Positions 46,708 to 58,450 of a stretch of DNA of 64,000 nucleotides are shown one piece after another (position 1 is the stretch's first letter; every line of letters starts with the position of its first letter). Origin of the DNA: Chimonanthus salicifolius (Eukaryota; Streptophyta; Magnoliopsida; Laurales; Calycanthaceae); the NCBI GenBank assembly GCA_013350335.1, contig CM023540.1, positions 2,232,001 through 2,296,000 on the forward strand, given 5' to 3'. Position numbers and translations under genes: made by a program. Below the pieces are notes generated by a model, which made no database searches, was not told the DNA's origin, and saw only the letters and a program-made list of their open reading frames with translations.

Positions 46708-47816
46708 CCTTTAAACAAAGTATTGCAATCTATTAGGTATCCCCAGCCTAATACGTAAGACTTGCTTAACAGGCTAAACAATGCCAAAAATTTTCAAAAT
46801 TCTACTTAAAATTAGGATTTTGGCAGATTTAGATAAAAGAAGAAGATAGATATAAAACTGTATTTGCAGTCCCCGTGGGACATTATGAATGGAATGTTAC
46901 GCCATTTGGATTAAAAAATGCCCCATCTGAATTTCAAAATATCATGAATAATATCTTTTCATCCTACACCCAGTTTACCATTGTTTACATTGATGACATT
47001 CTTATCTTTTCAGAATCAGTGGATCAACATTGGAAACATTTGAATATATTCAAAAGAATTACAAAAGAAAATGGTCTAGTCTTGTCCAAAAGGAAAATGA
47101 ATTTGTTCCAACAGAAAATCAAATTCTTAGGATTTGAAATAGAAGACAGAAAAATTACTCCTACCAATAGAGTAATTCAATTTGCTGATAAGTTCCCAGA
47201 TGAAATCAAAGACAAAAATATGTTACAAAGATTTCTTGGATGTTTAAATTATGTAGCCTTCTTCTATCAAGACTTGGCAAAAGATAGAAAACTTCTCCAA
47301 GATGGATTAAAGAAAAATCCTAAAGAATGGACCTCCAACCATACCAATGTTGTAAAAAGGATTAAAGAAAGTGTTAAAAATCTTCCTTGCAGATGTTTAT
47401 CTGATCCAGAAGCCTTCAAAATAGTATAAACAGATGCTTCTGACATCGGTTTTTGAGGAATCCTCTTACAACAAAAGGATTCAAAAGAAGAATTAATAAG
47501 ATTCAATTCTGGTCTTTGGAATGAAGCCCAAGAGAAATATTCAACCATCAAAAAGGAAGTTCTTGCCATTGCTCTCTGTGTAACAAAATTCCAACGTGTA
47601 GTAAATAAAGAATTTCTCATCAGATTAGACGCCAAGGCTGCAAAAGAAATTCTAGAAAAGGATGTGAAAAAACTTGTTTCAAAACAAATATTTGCCAGAT
47701 GGCAAGCCATTTTATCCATCTTTGAGTTCAAGATTGAATTTATCAATGGAAATTCTAATCCTCTCCCTGATTTTCTTACTAGAGAATTTCTTCAGGGAAG
47801 ACAAAATGGTGAGTAG
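46708..47816 (+). pseudogene. V6 first RT/RNase H (5' end of copy)
   Basis: V6 begins inside RT (NKVLQSIRYP). The palm is open from 46875 for 184 codons, with YIDD at 46986-46997 and FLGCLNYVAFFYQDLAKD. TAA at 47427-47429 precedes RNase H TDAS (shared with the second V6 RT and V7), and a TGA lies at about 47454. It ends at TAG 47814-47816. The same region recurs 8188 bp downstream, at 54896. Confidence 0.88.
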
Positions 47817-49115
47817 TTCTTCTCCATTCATCCAGAAAAAAGGAAAGGAGAAATTGGCAGAACAAGAAGAAAGCCAAAAGGGTTTTACTCCAAGAAAATA
47901 CCCAAGTCAATCAGAATTATATCTTTACACTGGTAACAGAATTCTTGTTACTTCAGATTGTCTTATGGAAAAAAGATCTGTTGAAGATAATGTATATTTT
48001 CTCTTTGGAAAGGGACTTCATTATTATTCCTCGGGCAAGAGAAAAACTCGTGAATGGTATCTCAATATTTTACATCAGACGAAAAGCGTCCTCATCTTCC
48101 ACAACAAAAATGCAAATGGTATCATCACCTTTTCAAAGTTCACTATTCTTAAAATCCTCATTGAGGAAGATTGGGATGGTCTTCTTTACATGACAAGACC
48201 AGTCCAGCTCTATAATTCGACTGAGTTCTTTAATTATTGGGATTATATTGACGCATGGAAATTTGTGTAATGTGGCAAAATCGTCAGTATAGTCATTCTT
48301 GGTTTATTAGATTTAAAGAAGAAAGTCTTGATGTCACGCCTATTCACCGCAATTTCCCATCTTGGTTTCTCTTCACTTGGTGGTCTCATTTTGGTGCTTC
48401 CTAGAAATCCTTCTTGATAATTTTCGTTATCTATTTATTAAATTTGGCCAAGTTGAAGAAAAGGTCTCTTGTGATATGATTAATGTTCTTCGTTTCTTTG
48501 TGAAGTTCCATATTCCATACATTCTCCAATGGAAATTTGAGGTGAAAAAAAAATTATATGGTCACACTTGTCTTTTTCAAACTATGTACCAAAAATGGTG
48601 GCCTAAAATCAAGAATGATACTTATGAGAGAATTTTGAATCAAATCTCTCCTCCTGAAAAGACTAATGATCCTCTTTCAGATGAAAAGTCTCTTGAGAAT
48701 GAAATGGGAGGCTGATCTCTTAGCCAATAAAATTGCTAAAGAAATTGCTCGTGAAAAATCCCCTAATCCTATGGATATGTCCGTTGAATCTGTTAATTTT
48801 GAAGAAAAGATTAAACAGATTTTAGAAGAATATTTGCCAAAAAAGAAAGGTGATCAGCATGATTGGGATTCTAATCATGATCCTGACGAAAATCTTGATG
48901 ACGAAGGTGTGCCCTTTGAGAACCTTCATCCTCGATGGGACCCTGACTCTCATGTCAATCCCAACGGATCAGTTACTGAGTACCTTTGTGGTGGAAAATT
49001 CTGGTATTCCTCAGGCAAGGACAAAGGAAAAGAAAAGGAAATGGAGTCTCGGTTGGCTGAATTATTCCGCATGAACTCTGCAAAAGCTAAAGATTTGATG
49101 AAAAAGAAGATATGA
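47806..49115 (+). pseudogene. V6 3' ORF, full length but frameshifted
   Basis: The only copy with both ends: ATG 47806, TGA 49113-49115, about 430 codons. The first 155 codons are open to 48270, where a lost T in GTGTTAATG shifts the frame. A second open part is 48362-48715 and a third 48666-49115, ending AKDLMKKKI. Order: Ser-rich start, a Tyr/Phe/Trp-rich globular part, HIPYILQWKFEV, then an acidic tail with DWDSNHDPDENLDD. It replaces, by position, the inclusion-body/transactivator gene of caulimoviruses or the 3' ORF of florendoviruses; function is not shown. Confidence 0.8.
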
Positions 49116-49607
49116 CAAATGACAAAGTGAGATCCTGTTGATTGTTGGTATCAAGGCCATTGGACTTATTTCTTTTGGTGGGGGTATATTGCTAGATGTC
49201 ATATAGAATGAAAAGTTGCTAAAGTCTTTGGTGTCCCATCCAATCAAAAGACACCTCTATTATTGTATCTTTTTACTGTTTCTCCAAGTGGGGAATCCTT
49301 TTTGTAAATATGGTTTGGTTGTTTGTGTCGGCAAGAGTCCTTTTTCCTGTTCATTTCTTAGTGCTGTCCTCTCATGGTCGGATGAGAGAGTGTCCATTGT
49401 GTGTTTGCTCCATCTATATAAGGAGCCTTATGTTTGGTTTTAAAGATAGATTATTAGAGCTTAGACTTGAACCAAAAAATCAAGGTGTGAAGAATAGGAG
49501 CTTCTTAAGCTTAAAGTATTGTAAGCTGTTTGTAAGTAATAAAGATTTTATGAGTTTGTCAATATAAGTTTGTTATAATCTAATCATGTTGTCTTTCTTT
49601 ATAGAAT
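49116..49607 (+). promoter_or_regulatory. V6 intergenic region: primer site, TATA, poly(A) signal
   Basis: A mutated primer site TGGTATCAAGGCC lies at 49146-49158, only 30 bp after the 3' ORF stop. TATATAA is at 49415-49421 and AATAAA at 49538-49543. TTTATAG/AAT precedes ORF A. This is the only copy in which the region is linked to both its upstream and downstream genes, so it fixes the order primer site, TATA, poly(A), ORF A. Confidence 0.85.
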
Positions 49608-49836
49608 ATGTCGATTCGCCTTGTTTTGCTTAAGAAGTATTATGATGATGTTCGAACATTGAGAAAAATAGAAATTCTTCTTGAATACATACGACAACAC
49701 CTGCAAATATGCACTCATAGAAATAACCCACGACATCAACGATATGAAAGACAGAATAATTTTAATTCAAGCGTATGTTGTGTTCCAATTAGAAGTATTC
49801 AGGACAGAATCAAAATTATAAGCAATGGCTTTTTGA
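49608..49836 (+). pseudogene. V6 ORF A, long form
   Basis: ATG 49608; MSIRLVLLKKYYDDV then RKIEILLEYIRQHLQ and an Arg/Asn-rich stretch. The span of 229 nt is 2 short of a 77-codon frame because two bases are lost near 49752; the original TGA is 49834-49836. A Leu/Ile-rich N-terminal half and a basic middle suggest a nucleic-acid or protein-binding peptide. No family was recognised. Confidence 0.7.
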
Positions 49837-49837
49837 G

Positions 49838-50073
49838 ATGCCTCCTCGTTCTGTTAGGAGAGAAGAATTATTGCGTGATCTCAGACGTCGTCAAAATCAA
49901 CTTAGAAGATTAGAAAATGCTATCCGACAAATAGATGAAAATATAGCTGCAGGAAGATATCATGTTATCCGCATACATACTATTAGGAGACTACATTAGT
50001 ATCCTTGTGTAATCGTGTAAGAGAATATTGTAACCTTTTGAATGAAGAATTAGAATTATTATCTCGGGTTTAA
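49838..50073 (+). pseudogene. V6 ORF B, frameshifted
   Basis: Starts ATG 49838 and resembles V5 ORF B, but one base is missing near 49991 in GAGATCTAC, giving 236 nt instead of 237. The old TAA is at 50071-50073. The 247-bp spacer to 50321 contains no recognisable gene. Confidence 0.78.
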
Positions 50074-50320
50074 ATCTTTGCCAAGACCTTTTAATAGCAA
50101 GATGAATTAAATCTATTATCTAGGATCTGAAGTTTTTTTAACCTAGTTGATTTATCCAATTCTCTTTAGAGTTTTTATTTTCCTTCTTATTCTCCACTTT
50201 TGTGCCTCGTTTATTTTTCAAAAAGTGTTCTCGCGTTGTAAGTCCCACTTCTGCCGTGATCAGGCATTAAGGGTTGTAAATCGTTGACAAAACTTGTTCT
50301 GCTTTTAACGAGCCACTCAA

Positions 50321-51511
50321 ATGGAAAATTCTAAACGGAAAAAACTTTTTAAGAATTGGTTTAAGTCATTTTATCATCCTTGTAATAGGTCTACTTCATC
50401 TTCCTCATCTTACCAATCTACTTTAACCAACTTTCCTCATCCCAGTATAGCTAAAGAAAATCCATAAAAAATATAAAATTCTGAAGAAAAGGTGTATGAA
50501 AACTTTGACTAAGCCATATCCAATTGGAAAATGCCAGCGTTACCTGTAACAGAAATATATAGTAATGGCACATTTGAAGAGCAAAATGATTACCACATCA
50601 AAACTGTTGAAAAAACTGTCTCCCTCTCTGGAGGAAAACAGACAATTAGAATTCTTGAAAGAAGAATTATTGAACAAATCAGGACCAAATATAACTACCT
50701 ACACATAGGATTAATTCAGATAGGAATCAAACCACTGTTTCGATTAGGATTAAATGTTTCTGTATGTGCTTATGTGAGAGATCAGAGACATGACGAGTTT
50801 GATGATTCTCTATATGCCATGGTTGAATCAAGTCTCTGTCATGGACCTGTTTATTTCAATTGTTTTCCAAACATCACAGTGGATGCTCAAGATGATGATG
50901 CCCTTGATTGTTCAACCAATGGATTCCAAAGTAAATGATTAAAGACAAGTCCAAGAAGTAAACCTTTTGCTATAGTCTATCGGATGTTCTACAAATCCGT
51001 GATCTTTGTCTTTCCCATGATAGCCTACAATGATAAAGTTGATAAAGAAAAAACCACAGTTCTTATGGAAACAAACTTTAATAATAATGTGTTTATCCCA
51101 AAAGTTATTAGCTGGGAAAAGGTTGTTCTCCCAGGAAATTGGCAAATAGAAGATGTCACCCCAAGAGTAAATGAAATAACAAATGATTTACAAAGCATAG
51201 TCAAATTACCAAATGGCAATGTTGAAGTCAATTTTAGGAGAAAAATGGAAAAAGCTAGGAGAAGTTTTGCCAGCTACACGGAAGGAAGAAAAAGTTTTAA
51301 ACTGGAAGAAGTTGATGATGATCAAAAAAGCAGTGAGAAAGAAGAAATGGATCAAAAGGTTTTTAAAAATAAAGAAAGTGGAATTGAACACCCCGTGTAT
51401 AAAAGAACTTCATCAGAAAGGACCTACAACCTCAGTAAGAATGATTTCCTCCATGGAGTCATAAGAATGGTTAGTATCCAAAAGCTAGAGGAAACCTGTA
51501 AAAAAATTTGA
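50321..51511 (+). pseudogene. V6 polyprotein: movement protein region
   Basis: ATG 50321. A stop near 50467 (CCA-TAA) and another at about 50511 precede a 135-codon open stretch (50531-50938) with HIGLIQIGIKPLFRLGLN and SLCHGPVYFNCF. TGA at 50936, then 175 codons from 50984 to 51511 in the same frame cover the C-terminal and acidic parts. An extra base near 51497 shifts the next section. Confidence 0.83.
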
Positions 51512-53180
51512 AATTGACAAATCATACGTGCGAGAAAATCTGAAAAATCACCGTCTAAAAGATTGGTTTTTCAAAACCTTTAGCTTAGAAGAAAAAAAGA
51601 AAATGAGAGGGTTATGGTATTACCAAATGGAAGAAGAAGAAAGAAATATGCCTTTCTTTGATTGGTTTAAGGAATATTTTAAGAAAGGAAAAGATAAAAA
51701 AGAAGAAACCCAAAGCCCAAAACAAATAAGAGTTATAGGAAAAATGTCTAGGACATGGAAAGACGTTGAAGGAAAAGAGACTCAAAGATCTCACCCACCA
51801 TGGAAGAAACTTGATATTTCTGCCTCAAAAGAAACCAAGAATTCTGCTATGCCTATAAAAAATGGATCCATATTTGAATAAAAAACCGAAATAAATGGAA
51901 TTGACATAGCAAGGAGCTTTGGAGATATAATTGAACAAAATAATTATGCTAATCTATCCTTATTAACCATTGGAGAACAAACAGAAAGGATAGAAAGACC
52001 AATTAGAACAAAACCAGAATTAAATAAAGGGAAAGAAGAAAGTTCATAAGAAATCCCTACAAATGCGATATATGTTCCTAGAAAATTGCCATCAGGAATT
52101 ATTTTGCAAGAACGACTGTTTAAAATGATAGATGAAATGCAAAAAGAATTAACTACTAGAATGGAAAATCTCAATGTTGGGGGAAAAGGATTTTGCATCC
52201 TCAAAGTCTCTGCGTCAGAAAACTTTCTAATAAACCACTTAAAGAAATGGAATCCCCAAGTAGAACTGCCTACAACAAAGAATTATTATTCTAGACCAAC
52301 TCCTGTAGATCTGCAACTTGAAGAAGCCCCATATATACTTAGGACCTATCATATTCGGGAAATTCCTTATATGAATGGAATTTAGATGGATTAACCGAAT
52401 ATCAAATAATCCAAATGGTCCATAGTATGCTGATATATTCTAATGCTCGTGAAGTTAGGGGAAACACTCCAAGAAACATCATTCTCATGATAACCACCTC
52501 TTTTAATGGGATATTAAGAGGATGGTGGAATTATGGATTATCTGGAGCCCAAAGACTTGAAATTGAAAATGCTGTCAAATTAGATGAATATGGAAGAATT
52601 ATATACAGAGATAAAATCACAGGAAAGTTAGTAGATCCCAATATCAAACTTGAAGCAGGCACTAGTCAAATCCCTGAAAATTATGAAACACAATCTGATT
52701 GTGTCAGTGTCCTACTTTTATGCATCCTCAATGAATTCACTAGAGGAATTGCTCTAATTAAGGAGAAAAATCAGCAGCAATTACATCGTCTAAGATGTAG
52801 AACCTTAGGAGAATTTCGTTGGTATAAAGATGTATTTTTATCAAAGGTATACCAACTGAATGATTGTAATTCTGATATTTGGAAAGAAAGGTTCATATCT
52901 GGATTACCACCCTTGTTTGCTGAAAAGGTGCGTAACTCCTTGAGAGAAGAAATGCATGGTACTATTAATTACAGCATGCTGACATTCGGAGGAATTATAC
53001 AAAAGATTAATAAGGTCGGCATTACGCTCTGCACTGACTTAAAGATCAGTAAACAAGCTGAAAAAATGAGAAAATACGCTGGAGACAGAGAATTAGGAGA
53101 TTTTTGCTTCCAATTTGGTTTGGACCAAGCACCAGAATAAAAAAGAAAACCTTCGCGTTCTAGATTTATCCCCGAAAAAA
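51512..53180 (+). pseudogene. V6 polyprotein: coat protein region
   Basis: Lys-rich N-part 51528-51881, then stops at 51879 and about 52048. A 241-codon open stretch (52415-53140) contains the entire core: SMLIYSNAREVRG, GWWNYGLSGAQRLE, CVSVLLLCILNEF, IWKERFISGLPPLFAEKV. Cys is changed to Arg in SNACEVRG. TAA at 53138 ends the core, just before the basic tail. Confidence 0.84.
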
Positions 53181-54100
53181 GAAATAAAATGATGAAGAAA
53201 TACAAATATAGTAGATCCAAGAGTCAATTCTCAAAGAAAAATTATGATACTCCTTTATTCAAAAGAAAATCTAAAAAATATCCTAAAAGAGAAAACCCAA
53301 CTGGAAAAATACCCACTTGCTATACTTGTGGAAAAAAGGGTCATTATTCAAACAAATGTTTCAAAAAGGAAAAATATCCTAAGAAGGAACTTAGAAAAAT
53401 TACTAAAGAGGATGATGAAGAAATTTCTGATAGAGAAGACTCTGAATTAAATTCCCAAGAAGAACATGAGTCTAGCTTAGCTCATCAACTGATGAATCCA
53501 GTGTTGAAGAAAATGTTCCTCATCTTCAACTCATTAAACAATTTCAAGCATGCGCATGTAATTCTGATGATGATGGTACTGAAGGAGAATGGTCATTACC
53601 CTCTGATGAGGATCTTGGTATACATATTCGTGTCCTAACTGCCCCTCAAAAATTACTCGAAATGATTGATAATATCCCTGATCCATAGAAAAAGTTCAAT
53701 TTTTAAATCAAATTTCAAAATTGGGAAGGGAAGAAGAAGGAGAGAGTTCGCAAACAAAAAATGATGAATCTCCATATTACCCAAAAAGGACAAAAGAAAC
53801 ATTTCATACGCCAACTTATTCCTTAATTGACCTTATGAATAGGGCTAAAAAAATTTATACTATAAACAAACCATTAACTCTTGGAGATCTACAAAGAGAA
53901 TTAAATGACCAAAAAAGTTAAGATTAGAATTAACCAAAAGGGAAAATGAGCTTGATGAAAGGGTCACCTTACTAGAAAATGATGGTGCTTTTGGAGAATA
54001 CAATGAAGAAAAATTTGTCCAAAGAATTAAAGGAGAAATTAGTAGAGTCTCTACTGGAGTGATCCCTACTAAATGCATCTATCAACGGTGGAGAGTCCAG
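53181..54100 (+). pseudogene. V6 polyprotein: zinc knuckle and linker
   Basis: Intact knuckle CYTCGKKGHYSNKC at 53318-53359 within an open 149-codon stretch. A short insertion near 53478 and deletions near 53655 and 53920 disturb the acidic region and coiled coil; 66 codons stay open at 53721-53921. Confidence 0.83.
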
Positions 54101-54600
54101 GTGAAAATAAAAATAAATTTTTTTTAGAAAATTGTTAATGCCATTATTGACACTGGAGCAGATTTAAATGTCATTAGATTGGGAATCGTCCCTATTGAAT
54201 TTACAAGTGAGTCAAAACAATTTGCATCTGCTGCCAATGGAACAAGTATTTCCATAGAAAGAAAAATTTCAAATGTTCATGTTTGCTTCCAAGGAGTCTG
54301 TGTTACTTCACCCTTTATTATTTCAGAAGATATTGTTAATGACGTACTTCTTGGATCCCCATTTATCCTTTTAATCCAACCTTTTTTAGTAAACACTAAG
54401 GGAATCTCTACAAATATCAAAGGCATAAATGTAAATCTTGATTTCATAGATGATCCTTGTGAAACAAAAATCCAAAAGATAAACCAAGTCATAGCCACCA
54501 AAGAGAATTATGTAAATGGACTAAAAAGTGAAATAAAAATTGCGCAAATTACAAAAATTTTGGAGAAAAAAGAGTTTAAAGAAAAAATAGAAAATCTCAC
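54101..54600 (+). pseudogene. V6 polyprotein: aspartic protease
   Basis: The active site DTGAD is intact (Asp codon 54149-54151), but TAG at about 54127 cuts the frame before it. From the motif onward the frame stays open through the domain and into RT, to 54718 (179 codons from 54179). Confidence 0.84.
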
Positions 54601-55990
54601 AAAGCAATTTGAAGATGAATGTTGCTCTAAATTTCCCTCTACATTCTGGAATAAAAAGAGGCATATTGTAAGTCTACCATACATTAAAGGATTTGATGAA
54701 AAGGATATTCCTACATAAGCCCGTCCATCCCAAATGGATGTAAAACATTTAAAACTTTGTCAAGAAGAAATAAGTGATTTATTAAAAAAGGGATTGATCA
54801 GAAAAAAGAAATCCCCTTGGAGCTGTACAGCATTCTATGTTGAAAAAGTCGCTGAAATTCAAAGAGGAGTTCCAAGATTGGTTATCAATTATAAACCTTT
54901 AAACAAAGTATTACAATCTATTAGGTATCCCCTGCCTAATGCGCAAGACTTGCTTAACAGGCTAAACAATGCCAAAATATTTTCAAAATTCGACTTAAAA
55001 TCAGGATTTTGACAAATTCAGATAAAAGAAGAAGATATATATAAAACTGTATTTACAGTCCCCATGGGACATTATGAATGGAATGTTATGCCATTTGGAT
55101 TAAAAAATGCCCCATCTGAATTTCAAAATATCATGAATAATATCTTTTCATCCTACACCCAGTTTACCATTGTTTACATTGATGACATTCTTATCTTTTC
55201 AGAATCAGTGGATCAATATTGGAAACATTTGAATATATTCAAAAGAATTACAAAAGAAAATGGTCTAGTCTTGTCCAAAAGGAAAATGAATTTGTTCCAA
55301 CAGAAAATCAGATTCTTAGGATTTGAAATAGAAGACAGAAAAATTACTCCTACCAATAGAGTAATTCAATTTGCTGATAAGTTCCCAGATGAAATCAAAG
55401 ACAAAAATATGTTACAAAGATTTCTTGGATGTTTAAATTATGTAGCCTTCTTCTATCAAGACTTGGCAAAAGATAGAAAACTTCTCCAAGATAGATTAAA
55501 GAAAAATCCTAAGAATGGACCTCCAACCATACCAATGCTGTAAAAAGGATTAAAGAAAGTGTTAAGAATCTTCCTTGCAGATGTTTATCTGATCCAGAAG
55601 CCTTCAAAATAGTATAAACAGATGCTTCTGACATTGGTTATGGAGGAATCCCCTTACAACAAAAGGATTCAAAAGAAGAATTAATAAGACTCAATTCCGG
55701 TCTTTGGAATGAAGCCCAAAAGAAATCAAGCATCAAATAGGAAGTTCTTGTCATTGTTCTCTGTGTAACAAAATTCTAGCATGATTTATTAAACAAAGAA
55801 TTTCTCATCAGAGTAGACACCAAGGCTGCAAAAGAAATTCTGGAAAAGGATGTGAAAACAAATATTTGCCAGATGGCAAGTCATTTTATCCATCTTTGAG
55901 TTCAAGATTGAATTTATCAATTGAAATTCTATTTCTCTCCCTAATTTTCTTAGTAGAGAATTTCTTCAGGGAAGACAAAATGGCGAGTAG
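54601..55990 (+). pseudogene. V6 second RT and RNase H
   Basis: Domains continue from the protease: RT N-part to TAA 54716, 92 codons to TGA near 55010 (Trp of the SGFW motif), and a palm open 55064-55543 with YIDD at 55175-55186. A lost base near 55512, TAA 55614-55616 before RNase H Asp (55621-55623), and several RNase H deletions follow. The frame closes at TAG 55988-55990. Confidence 0.87.
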
Positions 55991-56130
55991 TTTTTCTCTG
56001 TTCATCCAGAAGAAAGGAAAGGAGAAATTGGCAGAACAAGAAGAAAGCAAAAAGGGTTTTACTCCAAGAAAAGACCCAAGTCAATCAGAATTATATCTTT
56101 ACACTGGTAACAGAATTCTTGTTACTTCAA
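55980..56130 (+). pseudogene. V6 3' ORF, second copy, N-terminal stub
   Basis: ATG 55980 in the usual overlap, then about 50 codons of the Ser/Lys-rich N-terminus up to YLYTGNRILVTS, where V6 ends. Adjoining sequence is minus-strand V7 intergenic DNA. Confidence 0.8.
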
Positions 56131-56258
56131 ATGGGATGGGACACCATGGGACAACTTTAGCTACTTTTCAACTAAGCAAGACATCTGGCTATAGCCCCAC
56201 CAAAAGAGATAAGGCCAACCTGGCTCTGATACCAAAATGATAAGGATCGAAATATTAT
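56131..56258 (-). promoter_or_regulatory. V7 intergenic scrap with primer binding site
   Basis: The minus strand carries TTGGTATCAGAGCCA-type sequence (complement of 56221-56234), then the TTTTGGTGGGG block and part of the repeat unit. It lacks TATA and poly(A) signal. It sits at the V6/V7 join, again close to the primer site. Confidence 0.75.
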
Positions 56259-56835
56259 ATCTTTTTTTCATCAATTCCTTAGCTTTAGCAAAATTTCTTC
56301 GAAATAATTCAGCCAGCTGAGATACCTTTTCTTTTTCTTTTCCTTTGTCTTTAGAAGATGTGTACCAAAATTTTCCACCACGCAGATACTCAGTAACTAA
56401 ACCGTCAGGATTAACATGAGAGTCTGGGTCCCAACGAGGATGGAGATTTTCAAGGGGCACAACTTCGTCATCAAGATTTTCATTTGGATCATGATTAGAA
56501 TCCCAATCATGAAGAGTGTCTTTCTTCTTTGGAAGATATTTTTTTAAGATTTGCTTGATCTTTTCTTCAAAATTGACGGATTCAACAGAGACGTCCATTG
56601 GCTCGGGAGATTTTTCTCGAGCAATTTCTTTGGCAATTTTCTTGGCTAAGAGATCAGCCATGACCATTTCATTTTCACGAGAGTTTTCGTCTGGAAGAGG
56701 ATCATTTGATTTTTCAGGAGGAGAGATTTGATTCAGAATTCTCTCATATGTATCATTTTCAATTTTAAGCCACCATTTTTGATACGTAGTTTGCAAAAGA
56801 CAAGTGTGACCATATAAATCTTTTTTCACCTCAAC
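56259..56835 (-). pseudogene. V7 3' ORF, C-terminal half (first piece)
   Basis: An open frame of 226 codons on minus (56841-56161) reads through the former stop. It spans KKDLYGHTCLLQTTYQKWW, the Pro/Glu segment ISPPEKSNDPLPDE, DWDSNHDPNENLDDE and AELFRRNFAKAKELMKKR. It is more diverged from V6 than the next piece. Confidence 0.78.
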
Positions 56836-57155
56836 AATCAATAGGATCTCACTTTGTCATTTGTCATATCTTCTTTTTCATTTGTCATATCTTCTTTTTC
56901 ATCAAATCTTTAGCATTTGCAGAGTTCATACGGAATAATTCAGCCAACCGAGACTCCATTTCATTTTCTTTTCCTTTGTCCTTGGCTGAAGAATACCAGA
57001 ATTTTCCACCACGAAGGTACTCAATAACTGATCCGACGGGATTGACATGAGAGTCAGGGTCCCATCGAGGATGAAGGTTCTCAAGGGGCACACCTTCGTT
57101 ATCAAGATTTTCGTCAGGATCATGATTAGAATCCCAATCATGCAGGGAGAGATTT
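56836..57155 (-). pseudogene. V7 3' ORF, C-terminal end (second piece)
   Basis: A repeat of the last 85 codons (DWDSNHDPDENLDNE to AKDLMKKKI), preceded on the left by a short intergenic remnant with GGATCTCACTTTGTC. A 21-bp tandem duplication (ATTTGTCATATCTTCTTTTTC) covers 56859-56900. It is fused at 57155 to RNase H, the upstream part of the ORF being deleted. Two C-termini in a row show that different viral molecules were joined. Confidence 0.78.
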
Positions 57156-58450
57156 AGAATTTCCATTGATAAATTCAATCTTGAACTCAAAGACGGATAA
57201 AATGACTTCCCATTTGGCAAATATTTGTTTTGAAACAAGATTTTTCACATCGTTTTCCAGAGTTTCTTTGCAGCCTTGGCGTCTACTCTGATGAGAAATT
57301 CTTTGTTTAATAAATCATATTGGAATTTTGTTACACAGAGAACAATGGCAAGAACTTCCTTTTTGACGGTTGAATATTTCTTTTGGGCTTCATTCCATAG
57401 ACCGGAATTGAGTCTTATTAATTCTTCTTTTGAATCCATTTGTTGTAAGGGGATTCCTCCATAACCGATGCTACAAACATCTGTTTATACTATTTTGAAG
57501 GCTTCTGGATCAGATAAACATCTGCAAGGAAGAATTTTTAACACTTTCTTTAATCCTTTTTACAGCATTGGTATGGTTGGAGGTCCATTCTTTAGGATTT
57601 TTCTTTAATCTATCTTGGAGAAATTTTATATCTTTTGCCAAGTCTTGATAGAAAAAGGCTACATAATTTAAACATCCAAGAAATCTTTGTAACATATTTT
57701 TGTCTTTGATTTCATCTGGGAACTTATCAGCAAATTGAATTACTCTATTGGTAGGAGTAATTTTTCTGTCCTCTATTTCAAATCCTAAGAATCTTATTTT
57801 TTGTTGGAATCATTTTCCTTTTGGACAAGACTAGACCATTTTATTTTGCAATTCTTTTGAATATATTCAAATGTTTCCATGTTGATCCACTGATTCTGAA
57901 AAGATAAGAATGTCATCAATGTAAACAATGGTAAACGGGGTGTAGGATGAAGAGATATTATTCATGATATTTTGAAATTCAGATTGGGCTTTTTTAATCC
58001 AAAGGGCATAACATTCCATTCATAATGTCCCATGGGGACTGCAAATGCAGTTTTATATCTATCTTTTTCTTTTATCTGAATTTGCTAAAATCCTGATTTT
58101 AAGTCGAATTTTGAAAATATTTTGGCATTGTTTAGCCTGTTAAGCAAGTCTTGCGTATTAGGCAGGGGATACCTAATAGACTGGAATACTTTGTTTAAAG
58201 GTTTATAATTGATAACCAATCTTGGAAACCCTCTTTCAATTTCAGCGGTTTTTTCAACATAAAATGCCGTACAGCTCCAAGGGGATTTGTTTTTTCTGAT
58301 CAATCCCTTTTTAATAAATCACTTATTTCTTCTTAACAAAGTTTTAAATGTTTTACATCCATTTGGGATGGACGGGCTTTTGTAGGAATATCCTTTTCAT
58401 CAAATCCTATAATGTATGGTAGACTTACAATATGCCTCTCTTTATTCCAG
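57156..58450 (-). pseudogene. V7 polyprotein: RNase H and RT
   Basis: RNase H end (RWQAILSVFEFKIEF region), Asp codon at complement 57479-57481 with altered neighbours, and the TAA before it shared with V6. RT has YIDD at complement 57912-57923, surrounded by small deletions (near 57800, 57870 and 57990). The N-part at 58303-58085 is open for 72 codons. Confidence 0.84.
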
